From the NCBI GenBank assembly GCA_958298945.1, contig OY282606.1:88977696-89041695 (forward strand): a DNA stretch of 64,000 nt. Reading direction: 5' to 3'. Positions 11,840 to 22,847 of this stretch are shown here, piece after piece. Both the position numbers and the translations under genes were made by a program. The notes below the pieces were generated by a model. The model worked only from the letters and a program-made list of their open reading frames with translations. It was not told the origin of the DNA and ran no database searches. Positions within the stretch are counted from its first letter, which is position 1. Each line of letters starts with the position of its first letter. Origin of the DNA: Atherix ibis. Lineage: Eukaryota > Arthropoda > Insecta > Diptera > Athericidae.

Positions 11840-12170
11840 TCACCAGTATGCTCTTAGCTCCAATTCTTTAATATGTATTCAACATATGCCGACAATAAAC
11901 CTATCCTTCCCCATTATAAAAAACCCTTTCACAGCTATCACTATTTAAAAAAATTGCAGCATTTTTTTAGGTGGTTTAGTTCTAAAGGTTGAGAGTAAGG
12001 TTCAATAAACAAAAATGTACTCACGTTACTTTTACTCTTCCCTGAGAATAGTCCCCTGATGAAACTCTAAATAGCACTAATATTCTACAAAGCATGAGTG
12101 CGCATCACCTAGCACTCATAATCAATAAATGGTTGTCTAGCTAGACCCCTACTATTATAATCCCTTAGTA
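11840..12170 (+). mobile_element. Jockey-like LINE RT scrap with YADN
   Basis: The + strand reads S-T-Y-A-D-N-K-P-I-L around 11885-11915, then Y-L-K-K-L-Q-H-F-F-R-W-F and, after stops, S-I-N-K-N-V-L-T-L-L-L. This is the order of reverse transcriptase motif C (Y-A-D-D) and the following helix and K-S-x-x-x-x-F-T-L segment in jockey-type elements. The second Asp is Asn. Both ends lost. Confidence 0.6.
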
Positions 12171-12224
12171 AAAATACTCCACTCTGACAATAATATAAAT
12201 TCGTACGTGGATTAATTTTATTTT

Positions 12225-12835
12225 ATATTTAGTGTAATCGTTCTTTAGCTCAAAACAATTTGACCAACATTTTTCAAACTTACCGAGCACATCTCGAAAT
12301 TGGATTTTTTGAAAATCCTCAAAATACCAGCTTGAAAGTGATTTGAAACCGTTTCAAAATAGGAATATTTTCAGTTTCAGGGTCAGGTGGAACTTCGATG
12401 GTGCAAATCTCCTAAACAACACGTTTTACGCCATCCCCAGTCGCTGTTATTTAATTGCTGTATTCAAATTATCCCAAAGCTTTTCATAGTATTACCCAGT
12501 AATAATTTTTCCCTTTTTTAAGTAGTCAATTAGACGAATTGCTTACTTCACATGAATTTGCCTAATTATCTTCGCTTTCTTTGGAGCCGATCTACTACCT
12601 TAAAACTATTATTTTGACTGCCTTTAAATTTTGGGAGTATAAATAATAGATTGCCCTTAGAAAAACTGTGGGATTTTCTTTTTAAATTCCCAAACTAGCA
12701 ATTGATGTTTGTGCTTGAATTTATTATTTTTGGGCATTGAGCAAATGTTGCACCCATTTAGCGAAAAAAAAGCTTTTTCAGACTCAACTTCTCATATTAG
12801 ATATGAAGCACCCGATCAAATGAATTATTGGCTTC
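12225..12835 (-). pseudogene. Highly decayed irritans-like mariner transposase
   Basis: On the minus strand the order of segments matches irritans-type mariner: S-L-K-K-L-F near 12780, then L-I-D-Y-L-K-K-G-K-I-I-T-G and Y-Y-E-K-L-W-D-N-L-N-T-A-I-K near 12440-12530, then Y-F-E-D-F-Q, F-R-D-V-L-G-K-F-E-K-C-W-S-N-C-F-E-L-K near 12250-12330. The last piece corresponds to the usual K-L-x-x-R-W-x-K-C-I-x-L-K-G-D-Y C-terminus. The segments with catalytic Asp residues are missing or unrecognisable. No TIRs seen. Confidence 0.65.
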
Positions 12836-12949
12836 TGTAGTATTTAAATTATATAATTTTTTGGAATAAGTGAGTTAAAATTATGTTAATATTATTTATG
12901 CTTTTTGAATTAAAAAAATTTCTATTATGATAACTACAATAGATGTCAG

Positions 12950-13089
12950 TGGGTATCATGTCTATATAAAATAATCTACACAAAAATATGCAAGCATTAA
13001 GATTTCTCGCCGCTTTTGCAATAATTTAGACAAAAAATTTCGTATGCATATACGAAAATCTAACGTATTCCAGGTATTCTTTAATCTAA
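12950..13089. repeat. Dispersed repeat R1, copy a
   Basis: From TAGATGTCAGTGGGTATCAT to the TAA at 13087-13089 this matches 52898-53004 plus 54320-54355 at most positions. The second copy is interrupted by mariner A7, so this copy gives the approximate empty site. MITE M1 begins exactly where the similarity stops. Type of repeat unknown. Confidence 0.75.
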
Positions 13090-13602
13090 GCTGTCTTACA
13101 TTGGGAAAATTTTGCTACTCACAAGTACTTCTACCTATTCGCAGCTACTCTTGCTAATACAAATGAGTAGTTACGCATAAAATTTAAGGTAGGGGGATTT
13201 TAGTCCCCTTAACAGATTCGTTGGTTATGTTGAAGTGTAATATTTTTATTTTTATTGTTTATGATTACTTTATTCTTGCAGCAAAATCAAAAATAAATGG
13301 AATTAAATGTTACTGGAGTATATTTTTACATAAAAAATAATTACACATTTATTAAATGACTGCTTGGCCAGGTGGAAGATGGTAGTGACCTAAGTTTACT
13401 TGATTCTTCAGACTCAGGCAACACATCGCTTTCATCAGATTTTGACAAGCTGAATAAACTTAGTATTATTGTTGACTATTTTGAGGTTATATTTTACTTC
13501 TGTCAGTAAATTTTCCGTTCCATTGAGCGTCTATTTTGCGTTCCATTGAGCGTCTACTCCCAAGTACTTATGAGTAGCAAAATTTTCCCAAGGGAAGACA
13601 TC
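13090..13602. mobile_element. Long-TIR MITE M1
   Basis: 513 bp with inverted ends of about 40 bp around GGGAAAATTTTGCTACTCAC and its complement GTGAGTAGCAAAATTTTCCC-like sequence. It is flanked by TAA on both sides (13087-13089, 13603-13605). Internal parts (GGTAGGGGGATTT, TTCGTTGGTTATGTTGAAGT, GAGGTTATATTTTACTTCTG) are shared with M2 at 23451-23816. A 3-bp T-rich duplication would suit PIF/Harbinger, but no transposase is present to confirm it. Confidence 0.75.
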
Positions 13603-13605
13603 TAA

Positions 13606-15639
13606 TAATAGAGAAACAAAAAATTACATGTTCGCTCCATTTGACATTTACAAAAATACTAACATAACAACATTAAAATTGCCATCTAGTGGTGTATACC
13701 GGAAGCTTTTCAATCCCAACTTAAATTTTTGTTATACTCTTACTGCAATTAATAGTTTGTTTTTTTCCATTTTTGAACATTAGAATAAAAAAAAACAGTT
13801 TCATTTTTGAACATTTAGAATAAAAATGTAACGGATACTAAATTAGTTATTAAAACCTTAAGTGAAAATAAATTTTCAATTGAATTTTTTTCAAAATTTA
13901 TTACTTACATTTATGCTAAAGAAGCAGTTTTTTTTTATGTAAAAGAAACGTTCGAAAAATATTTATTTACTATATTTGCATTTTGTAACAATATCACATA
14001 CTGTTTATTTAGGATTTCTCACGCATTTGATGTAGAGAAAAAACATATTTATTTTTTCAATTCTATACCATTCATACCTTATTGGTACCTGTATGTAGTT
14101 ACTCATAAATTCAAGGAAGACAACCATTACATTTAAATTGTATAAGATGGTAGTTTTTTTTTTTAAATAATAAATTTGAACTATTTACAGAAATTTTATT
14201 AATAAAAAATGTGTTTTAGTGGAAAACAGATTTTTTATCATTCTTTGAAAAGTACACAAATACATATACTCGTATGTATATAGTAGGTAAATATATTGAA
14301 CATGATTCATATGTATTAATATCCATTCCTTTTAACATTATGAGTGTGCGTTTTGTTTGCATAATATTTAAGAAGAAAATTAAATTGCATCTAGACAACG
14401 TTGTTATTTCTGTTCAGAGAGGCGACAGAATTTGAAATTTTTCTTCAGACTTGACTAGTTAAGTTTCAAGGTATTTAATAAAAAAAGAAAAATGTTCATT
14501 TTGTTTTGCATTTCATGCTCTTGGAATTCTCCAGATATGAAGCGCTAACTAAATGTGTAAACAAACAATATGTAAGAAAATGTAATCTCACCTGTCGGCT
14601 TTTTATATAGGCAATGGACGATTTGAGTATAAAATTAATAAACAAACAATCATGTCGATTGTAGTGGCTCTTATCTAATGGTCAATATGCGTAAGGTAAA
14701 AAAATATTTAGATAAAATTTAACAATACGCATAAGAGCAGGTATTTGTATTCGTACGATGTTGATTTTTCATCATGGCCTAAGGTCAATTAGTTTATATT
14801 GAATGCGAGTATGTGTAAAATTGTTTAAAGATTATTTACGAAAAATCAAATATTTATTATATTATATAAAATTGAAAATGAAGTTATGAAAATAAGTATA
14901 AATTTTGGATATTTGGTCTAAATCGAAGTGGACAGTATTTTGTTTAGGATTAGCTTCACTAATTTAAAGAAGAATAAAAAACATACAATACAATTTAACA
15001 TTTAAAAGTTACTTATAATTGCTAGAAATATTAATACGAAAATCAATATGCACTTATACTATAGAACTGTGTAAATTCTTTATAAACTTTGGCCAACCAT
15101 AAAAATTTGAAGTATTTGAAAATGAATTTTTAAATTTGCATTTTTTGGCTTTGTTAAGTTGCAGAATTTGTTTGTAAAATTTCTAAAGGTAGTATCTACA
15201 AAAATAATATTGGAAAATAAAATATCTTGAAAACTTACAAAACTTAATATGAACTTTTAGATTTAATAAATTTTCTAATTATTATGAAAAGATGATTTTA
15301 TTCTGCCAAATAATTATATGGATTTGTTCAAAAAGCCTGCTTAAAATATACGAAAAAAAAAGTTTTACTGTAAAGTTGGTACTAATTCACTTAATTGGCA
15401 TATTTAGTTTTGGCACGATCTGTCAAATACGAGTAGCTTGTGTACACCAATAAGAATTTGTCTGAAATTTTGGGCTACCAATGATATTTTTTTTGGTCAA
15501 CCGTTGTTAATGTTGAGGTAGGGTTAGGATTAGCAAAAATAATATGGCAAGTAGATTGCTGAAGGCATGCTCGAATGAGCCAAAGAAATGCATTATGATG
15601 ACTGATAAAATGTGGGCTTATAAATTTCCAAACTGTTAA
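13606..15639. other. AT-rich intronic sequence, nothing recognised
   Basis: No transposon ends or family-like reading frames noticed. A minus-strand open frame at 15475-15675 has no recognisable features. Confidence 0.5.
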
Positions 15640-15970
15640 AGCTACGTCAAAGTCTTCTAAAACTGTTACAACCACGTCAAAAAATTTTTATTGACTGTTT
15701 TCTTTGATTATCGCGATGTTGTTTACTAGGAATTTCTTCCGGATGCAAAAACTGTTGACAAACAATTTTATATGCGTATTATGATAAGGCGTTTGGGAAA
15801 GAGTGTTTTCCGAAAAAGACCAGATTTGTAGCAAAGCAATTCGTGGATTTTGCTGCGTTCCGTACACGATTTTTTGTCGGAAAGCTTAATAAATATCATC
15901 GATTAAATACCATATTTATCAAATATGACTCGATGCGGCATTTTTTTATTCCCCAAAAGCTGTAGACGAT
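15640..15970 (+). pseudogene. Mariner transposase fragment (lineage related to family A)
   Basis: Reading in shifting frames gives T-V-F-F-D-Y-R-D-V-V, E-F-L-P-D-A-K-T-V-D-K-Q-F-Y-M-R-I-M-I-R-R-L, R-K-R-P-D-L, N-S-W-I-L-L and F-L-F-P-K in the order of the central and C-terminal catalytic domain of GVQW3-type mariners. The H-H-D-N-A-P segment is destroyed. Sequence differs clearly from the A copies, so it is a separate, older lineage. No ends seen. Confidence 0.7.
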
Positions 15971-16026
15971 ACTAACAAATGCTTTTAAAAGTACAGTCCT
16001 CTCGTTTAACAGCTGTCAAACATATA

Positions 16027-16945
16027 CGAGGTCTGTTCAAAAAAGTAATTTTGAATTTCCGCGGGTTACGTATATTCGATTTTCGATTTTTTTATGTTCG
16101 CAGTCATGTCTATCACTTATGCCGACAAGTTCGGCTATTTTGAATGTTCAGTGAATTTTTGACAGCTGCTTTGCTTGCAAATGTTTTAGTTCGCCTTCGA
16201 ATTTTGCCCATTTTTGACCAAAAACATCATCGCATTAACGTTGCTAAGGAACGTTAATGCGATGATATTTTGGTCAAAATGGACTCTGTCCGCAATGACC
16301 CAAATTAACTCCAGAGGGTAATAACTGGTGACGAATTATGGGGTTATGGTTATGAAGTGGAAACCAAAGCTCAATCATCCCAATGGAAGCTGCCGCACGA
16401 GCCAAGACCGAAAAAAGCGCGCCAAGTTCGGTCGAATGTGAAAGTTTTTGCTTACAGTTTTCTTCGATTACAGGTGATGCATCATGAGTTATTGCCACAG
16501 GGTAGAACGGTCAATAAGGAATATTACCTGCAAGTTATGCGCAAAGAAATCCGCCAGAAACGCCCGGATTTGTGGAAGAACAAACATTGGCTTTTACACC
16601 ATGATAACGCCCCTGCGCAAGCATCGTTGCTTGTGCGCGAATTATTGTCCTAAAACAACACACTAATAATGCCGCAGCCACCATATTCGCCTGATCTAGC
16701 CCCCTGTGGTTTTTCTTGTTCCCGAAACAGATTCTTTGATCCATTTTTTGGAGTGGGCAAAAATCGAAGACGAGCCAAAACAGGTGCAAGCGAAGCAGCT
16801 GTTAAAAATTAACATTCAAAATGGCCGAACTTGTCAGCATAAGTCAGAGACATGAGTACCATCATAACGCCCCAAAAAAATCGTAAATCGAATATACGTA
16901 ACGCGCGGAAATTAAAAATTCGCTATACTTTTTGAACAGACCTCG
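16027..16945 (+). mobile_element. Palindromic mariner A3: family A derivative with 5' ends at both termini
   Basis: TA-flanked, 919 bp. The left about 180 bp is the family A 5' end, then a jump from 5' UTR (T-T-T-T-G-C) into the D-Q-K-Q-H-R coding region. The core on + retains G-D-E-L-W-G-Y-G-Y-E-V-E-T-K-A-Q-S-S-Q-W-like, R-T-V-N-K-E-Y-Y and H-H-D-N-A-P-A-Q motifs. After C-C-C-G-A-A-A-C it switches to an inverted copy of the 5' end (AGATTCTTTGATCCATTTTT). Both junctions match those in A2. A near-perfect hairpin sits at 16209-16281. Confidence 0.85.
16209..16281. repeat. Inverted repeat inside mariner A3
   Basis: About 32-base arms (TTTTTGACCAAAAACATCAT... and its near-complement ending TTTTGGTCAAAAT) around a GCTAAGG loop. 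It is formed by an inverted duplication of the Q-H-R-I-N-I-A-K coding segment. Confidence 0.8.
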
Positions 16946-17099
16946 TATGTTAGATAATTTTTTTTAGATTAAGTTTTTTATAAAATGGATTGTTTAAGTG
17001 AGAAAATGCTGATTTTTCGAGCATATTTTTTTTAGCGATGTTGCTCATTATTTCTCTTTGGATGGATGATGTTGCTCATTCCTCAATATAAACTTGCTC

Positions 17100-17560
17100 T
17101 ATATTGAGCTCTAAAAACTCACAAATGACTGTGGAGAAACTATTCTATTCGTAAAAGGTAATTGTTTGGTGTGAATTTGGGTCTAACGGTGTTATTGGTC
17201 CGTATTTCTTTGAAAATAACCATTCTTTTTTGGTCTGATCTTAAAGATTTTAATATGGAATATGTATTACTTCAACAATACGATGACGCAAGCCAAAGAA
17301 TATGAAAATTTTTCACTTTATTACCTGAAAAGCGCCTAGAATGCGCAATTCCGAGATTTGATCAAGTCATTTGGCTTACAAGATCCTGCGATTTGACAGT
17401 GTTGGACTTTTTCTTCTTAGGTTACGGAAAAAATTATGTTTATATAAATAGTTTTAGAGTATTTAAAAGTCAATATCCGTCAAGTAATGGCAAAAAAAAC
17501 TAGTGTATATTTTTTTAAATTTCCGGTTTTGTTAGAAAGATTGAACCTTGAAATTTAAGA
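17100..17560 (+). pseudogene. DD41D Tc1/mariner transposase relic F2
   Basis: The + strand reads V-I-V-W-C-E-F-G-S-N-G-V-I-G-P-Y-F-F-E-N near 17158-17220, followed after a gap by I-P-R-F-D-Q-V-I-W-like sequence, T-R-S-C-D-L-T-V-L-D-F-F-L-L-G-Y near 17380-17430 and a Y-I-N-S-F C-terminal segment. These are the G-x-I-G-P-Y-F-F-x-N and R-S-C-D-L-T-P-L-D landmarks of DD41D elements. The W-F-Q-Q-D-G-A-T block is lost. Dead; ends not found. Confidence 0.65.
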
Positions 17561-17965
17561 ATGAAAGACAACATCATTTAAATAACTGCCACGGCTGGCC
17601 TTACAGTACCCCATTCGCTCGACCCAATTTTTCAGTACATTTTCGATTGTCTGGGCCTGTATCTCTTCAATGACAATTTCGTGTTTGAATACCTCAATTG
17701 TCTCTGGATGGCTTGCGTAACATTTATCCTTAACGTTTCCCTACAGAAAATAATCCAACGGGCTCAAATCACAGCTCCGAGGCGGTCAATTGACATCAGA
17801 ATTTTGGCGGTTCTGTAACGGCCTCTGGTCCAAAATCCGCACCAAACCGTGACTCGTTGTAGATGCATCGGCTTTTCCATGGTGATGTATGGATTTTCTG
17901 AGTCCCAGATGCGACCATTTTATTTGTTGACATACCCACCGAGGTGGAAATGGGTCTCATTTATT
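17561..17965 (-). pseudogene. DD41D transposase fragment E1
   Basis: The minus strand near 17590-17640 encodes E-K-L-G-R-A-N-G-V-L and Q-L-F-K-like C-terminal sequence of a DD41D transposase. The minus strand at 17825-17960 gives the H-x-G-G-x-V-N-K-x-N, G-S-E/Q-N-P-Y-I-T-M-E-K-P-M and V-T-V-W-C-G-F segments. The same segments recur in E2, so E1 and E2 belong to one lineage. Truncated at 17965 by LINE sequence. Confidence 0.65.
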
Positions 17966-18091
17966 CGATCAGATTAGTATGTTGTAGAAGTTTAAATAGG
18001 GGACTAGGAAATGGAGTTGTTGGGTCCAGGAGCGCCATAATGGGAGGAATCCTGCTCGCAAAGTAATTCTTGGTTATGCGGCATTCATGTA
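17966..18091 (-). mobile_element. RNase H-LINE scrap flanking E2
   Basis: This block (CAGATTAGTATGTTGTAGAA to GGCATTCATGTA) matches 55699-55826 at most positions. It is cut at TA by E2. Sequence just right of E2 (ACAACTCGAAATGTACG) may be its continuation. Confidence 0.7.
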
Positions 18092-18807
18092 CAGGGTGGA
18101 CCGTAACGGCGGCCCTTTATCGTTTTCGAAGAAACACGTGCCAATGATGCCTCCACTCCAAAATCCGCACCAAACCGTGACTCGTTGTGGATTCATCGGC
18201 TTTTCCATGGTGACGTATGGATTTTCTGAGCCCCATATGGGACAATTTTGTTTATTGATATACCCACCGAGGTGGAAATAGGCGTCATCCGAAAAGATGA
18301 TTTTTCGGTAAAAATGCTCATCTTCGGCCAATTGATCTTGAGCTCATTGGGCAAACCGAAAACGCATCGGATGGTTATGCGGCTTTAGCTGTTAGACTAA
18401 TTGAACTTTGTAAGCTTTCATACCGAGGTCTTTGTGCAAAATTCTCAACAGAGAAGTGCGAGAAATGTTCAATTCCTGAGAACGGTGACGAGTTGATGTT
18501 GATGGTGACGAGTTGATGTTGATGGTGACGAGTTGACATTTTGAGCAACGGCGGTAATATTCTCGGTTAACGTGATGGCATTCGATCTTTGCCCCTTTTT
18601 TTTAATAATTTTTCATAGTTTGGGTTGAACACTCACCACTTTGGAAGTAAGTTCTCAATATTTTCCAGTTTTCCTCAAGCGTATGGATTATCATTTCGTC
18701 AAACTCAGACTTTCAACAAACAATCTGTCAATTCGTGATGACATTTAACACTCAAGTACTTCAAATAAATAGTAGTTCAAAATGAAACCGCTAGATGGAC
18801 CACCCTG
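18092..18807 (-). mobile_element. DD41D element E2 with both TIRs, internally deleted
   Basis: CAGGGTGGACC at the left and GGACCACCCTG at the right, each next to TA (18090-18091, 18808-18809). It is 716 bp, about half the usual length. The minus-strand open frame 18074-18331 encodes F-S-D-D-A-Y-F-H-L-G-G-Y-I-N-K-Q-N, W-G-S-E-N-P, V-T-V-W-C-G-F-W-S-G-G-I-I-G-T-C-F-F-E-N. The catalytic first Asp is present. The Q-Q-D-G-A-T and L-T-P-L-D parts are deleted. A 20-bp direct repeat (GGTGACGAGTTGATGTTGAT, about 2.5 copies) lies at 18483-18540. Confidence 0.85.
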
Positions 18808-18849
18808 TACAACTCGAAATGTACGAAAAAGTCACCAATAACAATCACA

Positions 18850-21226
18850 GGATGTCTATATATAATGTTATATTTTATGCAACATAATAAAATATAAATT
18901 TTAATTGTACAATATTTTATTCAACTTTTATTTTTCCTGTTTAAAATTGAGCCTATTTTAAAGGTGACAAAATAAATCCAGATTATTAACTAATATTTTA
19001 TATATTATTTAATAATTCCTGATACATATTTGACAGAATTTTTAATAGTTCAGCAATCTTGTTACCTTCTTATCAAGGTGAATTTCATAAATGGCTGAGT
19101 ATGATTATACTATTATTTGGGTAGACTATCTAATATGTTATGTTGCTGAATATAATCGATCCATTCTCATATGGTATATCGATTTGGTTTTCATATATTG
19201 TGTAGTGAAATTTTCTTTGGATTTTATTTTTGAACCTAAAAAAAAAATGTTTATAGTTTAAAGTTCAGATTAACAAGAAAACGATAAATAAATACAAAAT
19301 TTCGTCACGTTTTAGCCCGTCTCTCGTTTGATTTTATTCTTTAAGTTATACATTTGCATTTGTACATCCGGTGCTAAGAATAGTTGCACGACTATTGATA
19401 CGATCTGGGCAGTCAGTCCGGATAGATCGCACAACATCGTACGTGTAAATTGAAAAGTAAACGTTATTAACTGATCTACTGAATTATAGTTAGACCATCG
19501 GTATTACCATCGACATTTTAAGTATATCAGCATTGCTTCTGATCTTCGCCCCAATATATTGTGTTATCTGATCTTGTTTCTTGAGATAATTTCACGTTGA
19601 ATAAGTTGCCTTCTCATATGTTAACGTTACGAATGGATAATGTACAGTACAGTTTGTATAATGAGTGACTGATGGTTTTTTTTTTGAGATATAATTTCGA
19701 TTTAAGCGTTTCCATAGAATTGACGTATTTGTCAGAAATTTGAATAAATTCTGAGAAAAAATGTTGATTTTCAATTCAAATTTGCTTTATCAGGTAGACG
19801 TAATCATACAAACAGATTATATTAAATATTTTCTTTCAAGTTATGAAAATAGTATTTTTGGAATATTATCGTATTATAAGAAAGTTGTGGTAAGCTTTTA
19901 AAAATAGTTCCTGGAAAAGTTTTATGACAGCTTCGAATAAAACGTTCGCAAATTCTTTTCATTCTCCTTTTTTTTTTGTTTTGTTTTGGTTTTTATTGGT
20001 CAAAATGAAACACATATTTTTTTCTGAGCCATTTTAGAATGTAATCGAAGATTTCTTAATCGTAGGTGATGAGCTGTAACCTGATGAATATCGCTAGACG
20101 TGCTCCTTTGTATATGGTTTCTTACGTATATACATAAAATAGACCATTCGCAACTATCACTACTTTTTGATGTTCCCCAATTTATCAACTTTCCCCCATA
20201 TTGAATAACGTATGGTATATCAAAGAACAGCTGAGTTAAAGTTAAACGAATACACATATTCTGCTTAACTATGGCATACCATTTATAGCTTTTGGCATCG
20301 TAAACTTTATGGCCACATTTCGTTAAAAGAATCCGTAAACGATAAGAGTGGATGCTTTCGATGGTAGAGTGTGGATTATAAAATTTATGTCATGTAAGTA
20401 TGCACATATATCCAAAAAGTAATTGTTTGTTCGCTTCATCAAAACCCGGCTATACTATAGTCCGAGTCAAATGGGTAGGATTTTCCTCACCCCATTATTC
20501 CCATATTTAAACGCGGATGTGCTCACGTATATATAGTCTTAAGAAAATCCTATGATGTCATGATCACTTCTTCGATTTGATTTGTCCACACAGATTCTTA
20601 TACTTACGAGAATATGTGATGATGTGTACATATGACCGTATATATGCTGCTATGTTGCGGTTGGACTATTATTGCTAATATCTGTTTGTTGTGGATTTTT
20701 ATTGATCATAAATATACACGTATTCATCAGGTGAACTTTATTGATATCTGTTCATATGCGTGCAATTCAGAAAGGTGGATGGATGGATGATCGATTGATT
20801 GGTAGAAGAAAATATGGTTTTTATTATTTTGGTGAAAAAAATGTTTTTTTTTCTTCTTTTAAAAATAATTGGAACACCATATTCTTATGTAAGAAAAACA
20901 ATTCATCTTTAAGAGGAGCAAATTATGATATTTTGGTAATAAGTTCGAATTTTTAAGTTAATTTAAGATATTTATTGGGGTGTCTTTATGAGTAATCAGT
21001 TGTCGTAGCCCTCATAATTTAACATATAAATATATATTGTGACCCATAAAAAATGGGTTTAAATAGTATTTCTATTTAAGGACTTTTAAAAAAAAAATCG
21101 ATCCTTTTTTATAGTAACTTCTTATTTTCGAAAAATATCCTTTTATTAAAAAAAATTATAAACCAAATATCTTAAAATATTTAATTATTTATTAGTACTG
21201 TTGAAGGATATATGATGAAATAAAGT
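18850..21226. other. Intronic sequence, no transposon recognised; mixed composition
   Basis: AT-rich to about 19300. The 19300-20740 stretch is less AT-rich, with non-repetitive sequence and short unrelated open frames. It may contain conserved non-coding sequence, but I cannot tell by eye. Confidence 0.4.
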
Positions 21227-22503
21227 AGAAGTTGATTTTTTTAATTTTTTAATTTTATTTGACAGGTTTTTCATTTCTACATTATTGTACAATAACACAT
21301 ATATGGATTTATACACAAAGACATGAGACACAGTCGCTCCTATGGAGCATATAGCGGCACTAGAGACTCTGTGAACTCTCTCCATCTGCTTCTGCCTTGG
21401 GCTAACCTTTTCACTTCCGACCATGACTTGCCAATTTGTTGGTGTTCGCGCTCGACTAATCTTCTCCAAATGGTCCTTGGTCGTCCTCTGCTGCGATTGC
21501 CCTGTGGGTTCCAATCTAGTGCCATCCTTGCTATGTCCGTAGGTAGTTTTCGCAAGGTGTGGCCAATCCAACTCCATTTCCTGCGTTTGATGTCAGCTAG
21601 CAGGGGTTTTTGCTTCGTGAGAAGAAGCAGCTCATCGTTTGTTATCCAGTTCGGCCAGAAGATCTTGCTTATACGCCTCAAGCATCTGTTCACAAATGTT
21701 TGAGGCTTACGAGTCGTGCTGTCTGTTACTTTCCATGTTTCACAGCCGTACAGCAGGACTGGCTTGACGTTTGAACTGAATATTCGAAGTTTGAGTGCTA
21801 TGGAGAGGTGGTTGGAAAGCCACATGTTCCCAAGTGAGGTGTACGCTTGTCGCGCCTTGTTGATGCGTGTTTGGCTGTCTGTTTCAGTTCCACCATCCTT
21901 GCTGAGCATGCTGCCAAGATAACAGAACTTTTCGACATCTTCAACTTGGGTACCGTGTAGCATCAAGGGCCTCTCGCAGGTGGCGCCGATACGCATCAAT
22001 TTGGTCTTCTTGATGTTGATTCTCATACCCACTTCTTCGGCGTTGGAGGCCAGAGCAATCAGTTTCTCCTGAATGCCGTTGAAGGTGTGGGACATGAGGC
22101 ATATGTCGTCGGCGTAGTCCAGGTCGTGGAGCTTCTCGCGCATTGTCCACTGGATATCGTTGCTGGCTATGTTGTTAGTGCGTTGAAGGACTAGGTCTTG
22201 GGCGATTATGAAGAGAATAGGCGAAATTACGCAACCCTGCCTGACTCCTCTCGAGATGTTGAATGGATCGCTGTTTCCTCCTTTGAAGCGCACTCTACAC
22301 GGGGCCTCACGGTATAGTTCTCGGATGAGATCGTTGATGGCCTGTAGGATGCCTAGTTCAGCCATAGCACTCCAGATGGCGTCGCGAGAAATCATGTCGA
22401 AAGCTCTTTCGAAGTCAACGAAGAGAAGATAGAGCGGGCTGTTCCATTCGTTCGACTGTTGATTTACCAAAATAATGTTGATTTTCAATGAAGAAGTTGA
22501 TTT
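21227..22503 (-). mobile_element. 5'-truncated RTE-like LINE with 12-bp target duplication
   Basis: AGAAGTTGATTT occurs at 21227-21238 and again at 22492-22503, bracketing the element exactly. The minus-strand 3' end is short (about 100 bp after the stop) and ends in A/T-rich AATAAAATTAAAA-like sequence. At the 5' junction 22454-22491 a copy of flanking sequence (GTTGATTTACCAAAATAAT) is inserted, typical filler of LINE integration. High GC against its surroundings and an open frame point to a recent arrival. Confidence 0.85.
21340..22488 (-). CDS. Reverse transcriptase part of an RTE-like LINE ORF, open but 5' truncated
   Basis: An open frame of 382 codons. Motif A is F-V-D-F-E-R-A-F-D, motif B G-V-R-Q-G-C-V-I-S-P-I-L-F, motif C D-Y-A-D-D-I, so the RT palm looks catalytically complete. 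The downstream thumb has K-F-C-Y-L-G-S-M, Y-G-C-E-T-W, and the tail W-I-G-H-T-L-R-K and R-S-R-G-R-P-R-T-I-W-R-R is characteristic of RTE-clade proteins. The endonuclease domain and first RT motifs expected upstream are absent. The first dozen codons (M-K-I-N-I-I-L-V-N-Q-Q) come from flanking and filler DNA, so the annotated ATG is accidental. Unlikely to be functional alone. Confidence 0.85.
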   Translation of the reverse strand: MKINIILVNQQSNEWNSPLYLLFVDFERAFDMISRDAIWSAMAELGILQAINDLIRELYREAPCRVRFKGGNSDPFNISRGVRQGCVISPILFIIAQDLVLQRTNNIASNDIQWTMREKLHDLDYADDICLMSHTFNGIQEKLIALASNAEEVGMRINIKKTKLMRIGATCERPLMLHGTQVEDVEKFCYLGSMLSKDGGTETDSQTRINKARQAYTSLGNMWLSNHLSIALKLRIFSSNVKPVLLYGCETWKVTDSTTRKPQTFVNRCLRRISKIFWPNWITNDELLLLTKQKPLLADIKRRKWSWIGHTLRKLPTDIARMALDWNPQGNRSRGRPRTIWRRLVEREHQQIGKSWSEVKRLAQGRSRWREFTESLVPLYAP

Positions 22504-22741
22504 ACCAAAATAATATTAGCATCAATTAGGATAAATGATCATAGTAATGAAAAAAAAGTATACCAGGTGAAAGTATCTTTTCAGAAAATTCTGGTGTACC
22601 CACTAAAAAAATCTTCCAATTTTTGAAAAATACGTCTCCATTTGACCACAGTCAGGTATTGTTTCTCTGGGAAGGGACTAACCTTTTTCTCATTCTTTGG
22701 GATGAATTTATCTACAATTGGTATTAAGACGGTCATCATAG
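22504..22741. other. Unclassified spacer
   Basis: Contains a moderately GC-rich minus-strand frame at 22581-22775 without recognisable motifs. Possibly a decayed element. Confidence 0.35.
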
Positions 22742-22847
22742 ACAGCGATCTGGCATACTGCGAACTTTGCCTCAAAATAACTTGTTTTTTAGTTTTTCTT
22801 TAACGTGTAATACAAGTGTCAACTACATACGGTAACTACGTCAACCT
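22742..22847 (+). mobile_element. Mariner D2: 5' non-coding scrap
   Basis: AGCGATCTGGCATACTGC, AATACAAGTGTCAACT and GGTAACTACGTCAACC correspond in order to the 5' non-coding region of D6 at 48308-48410. Nothing of the coding region remains. Confidence 0.55.

Noticed and set aside
20741..20956. 71-codon + strand frame
   Set aside because: No family resemblance; composition like the surrounding intron.
21323..21703. 126-codon + strand frame opposite the RTE reverse transcriptase
   Set aside because: Shadow of the minus-strand RT frame; no features of its own.
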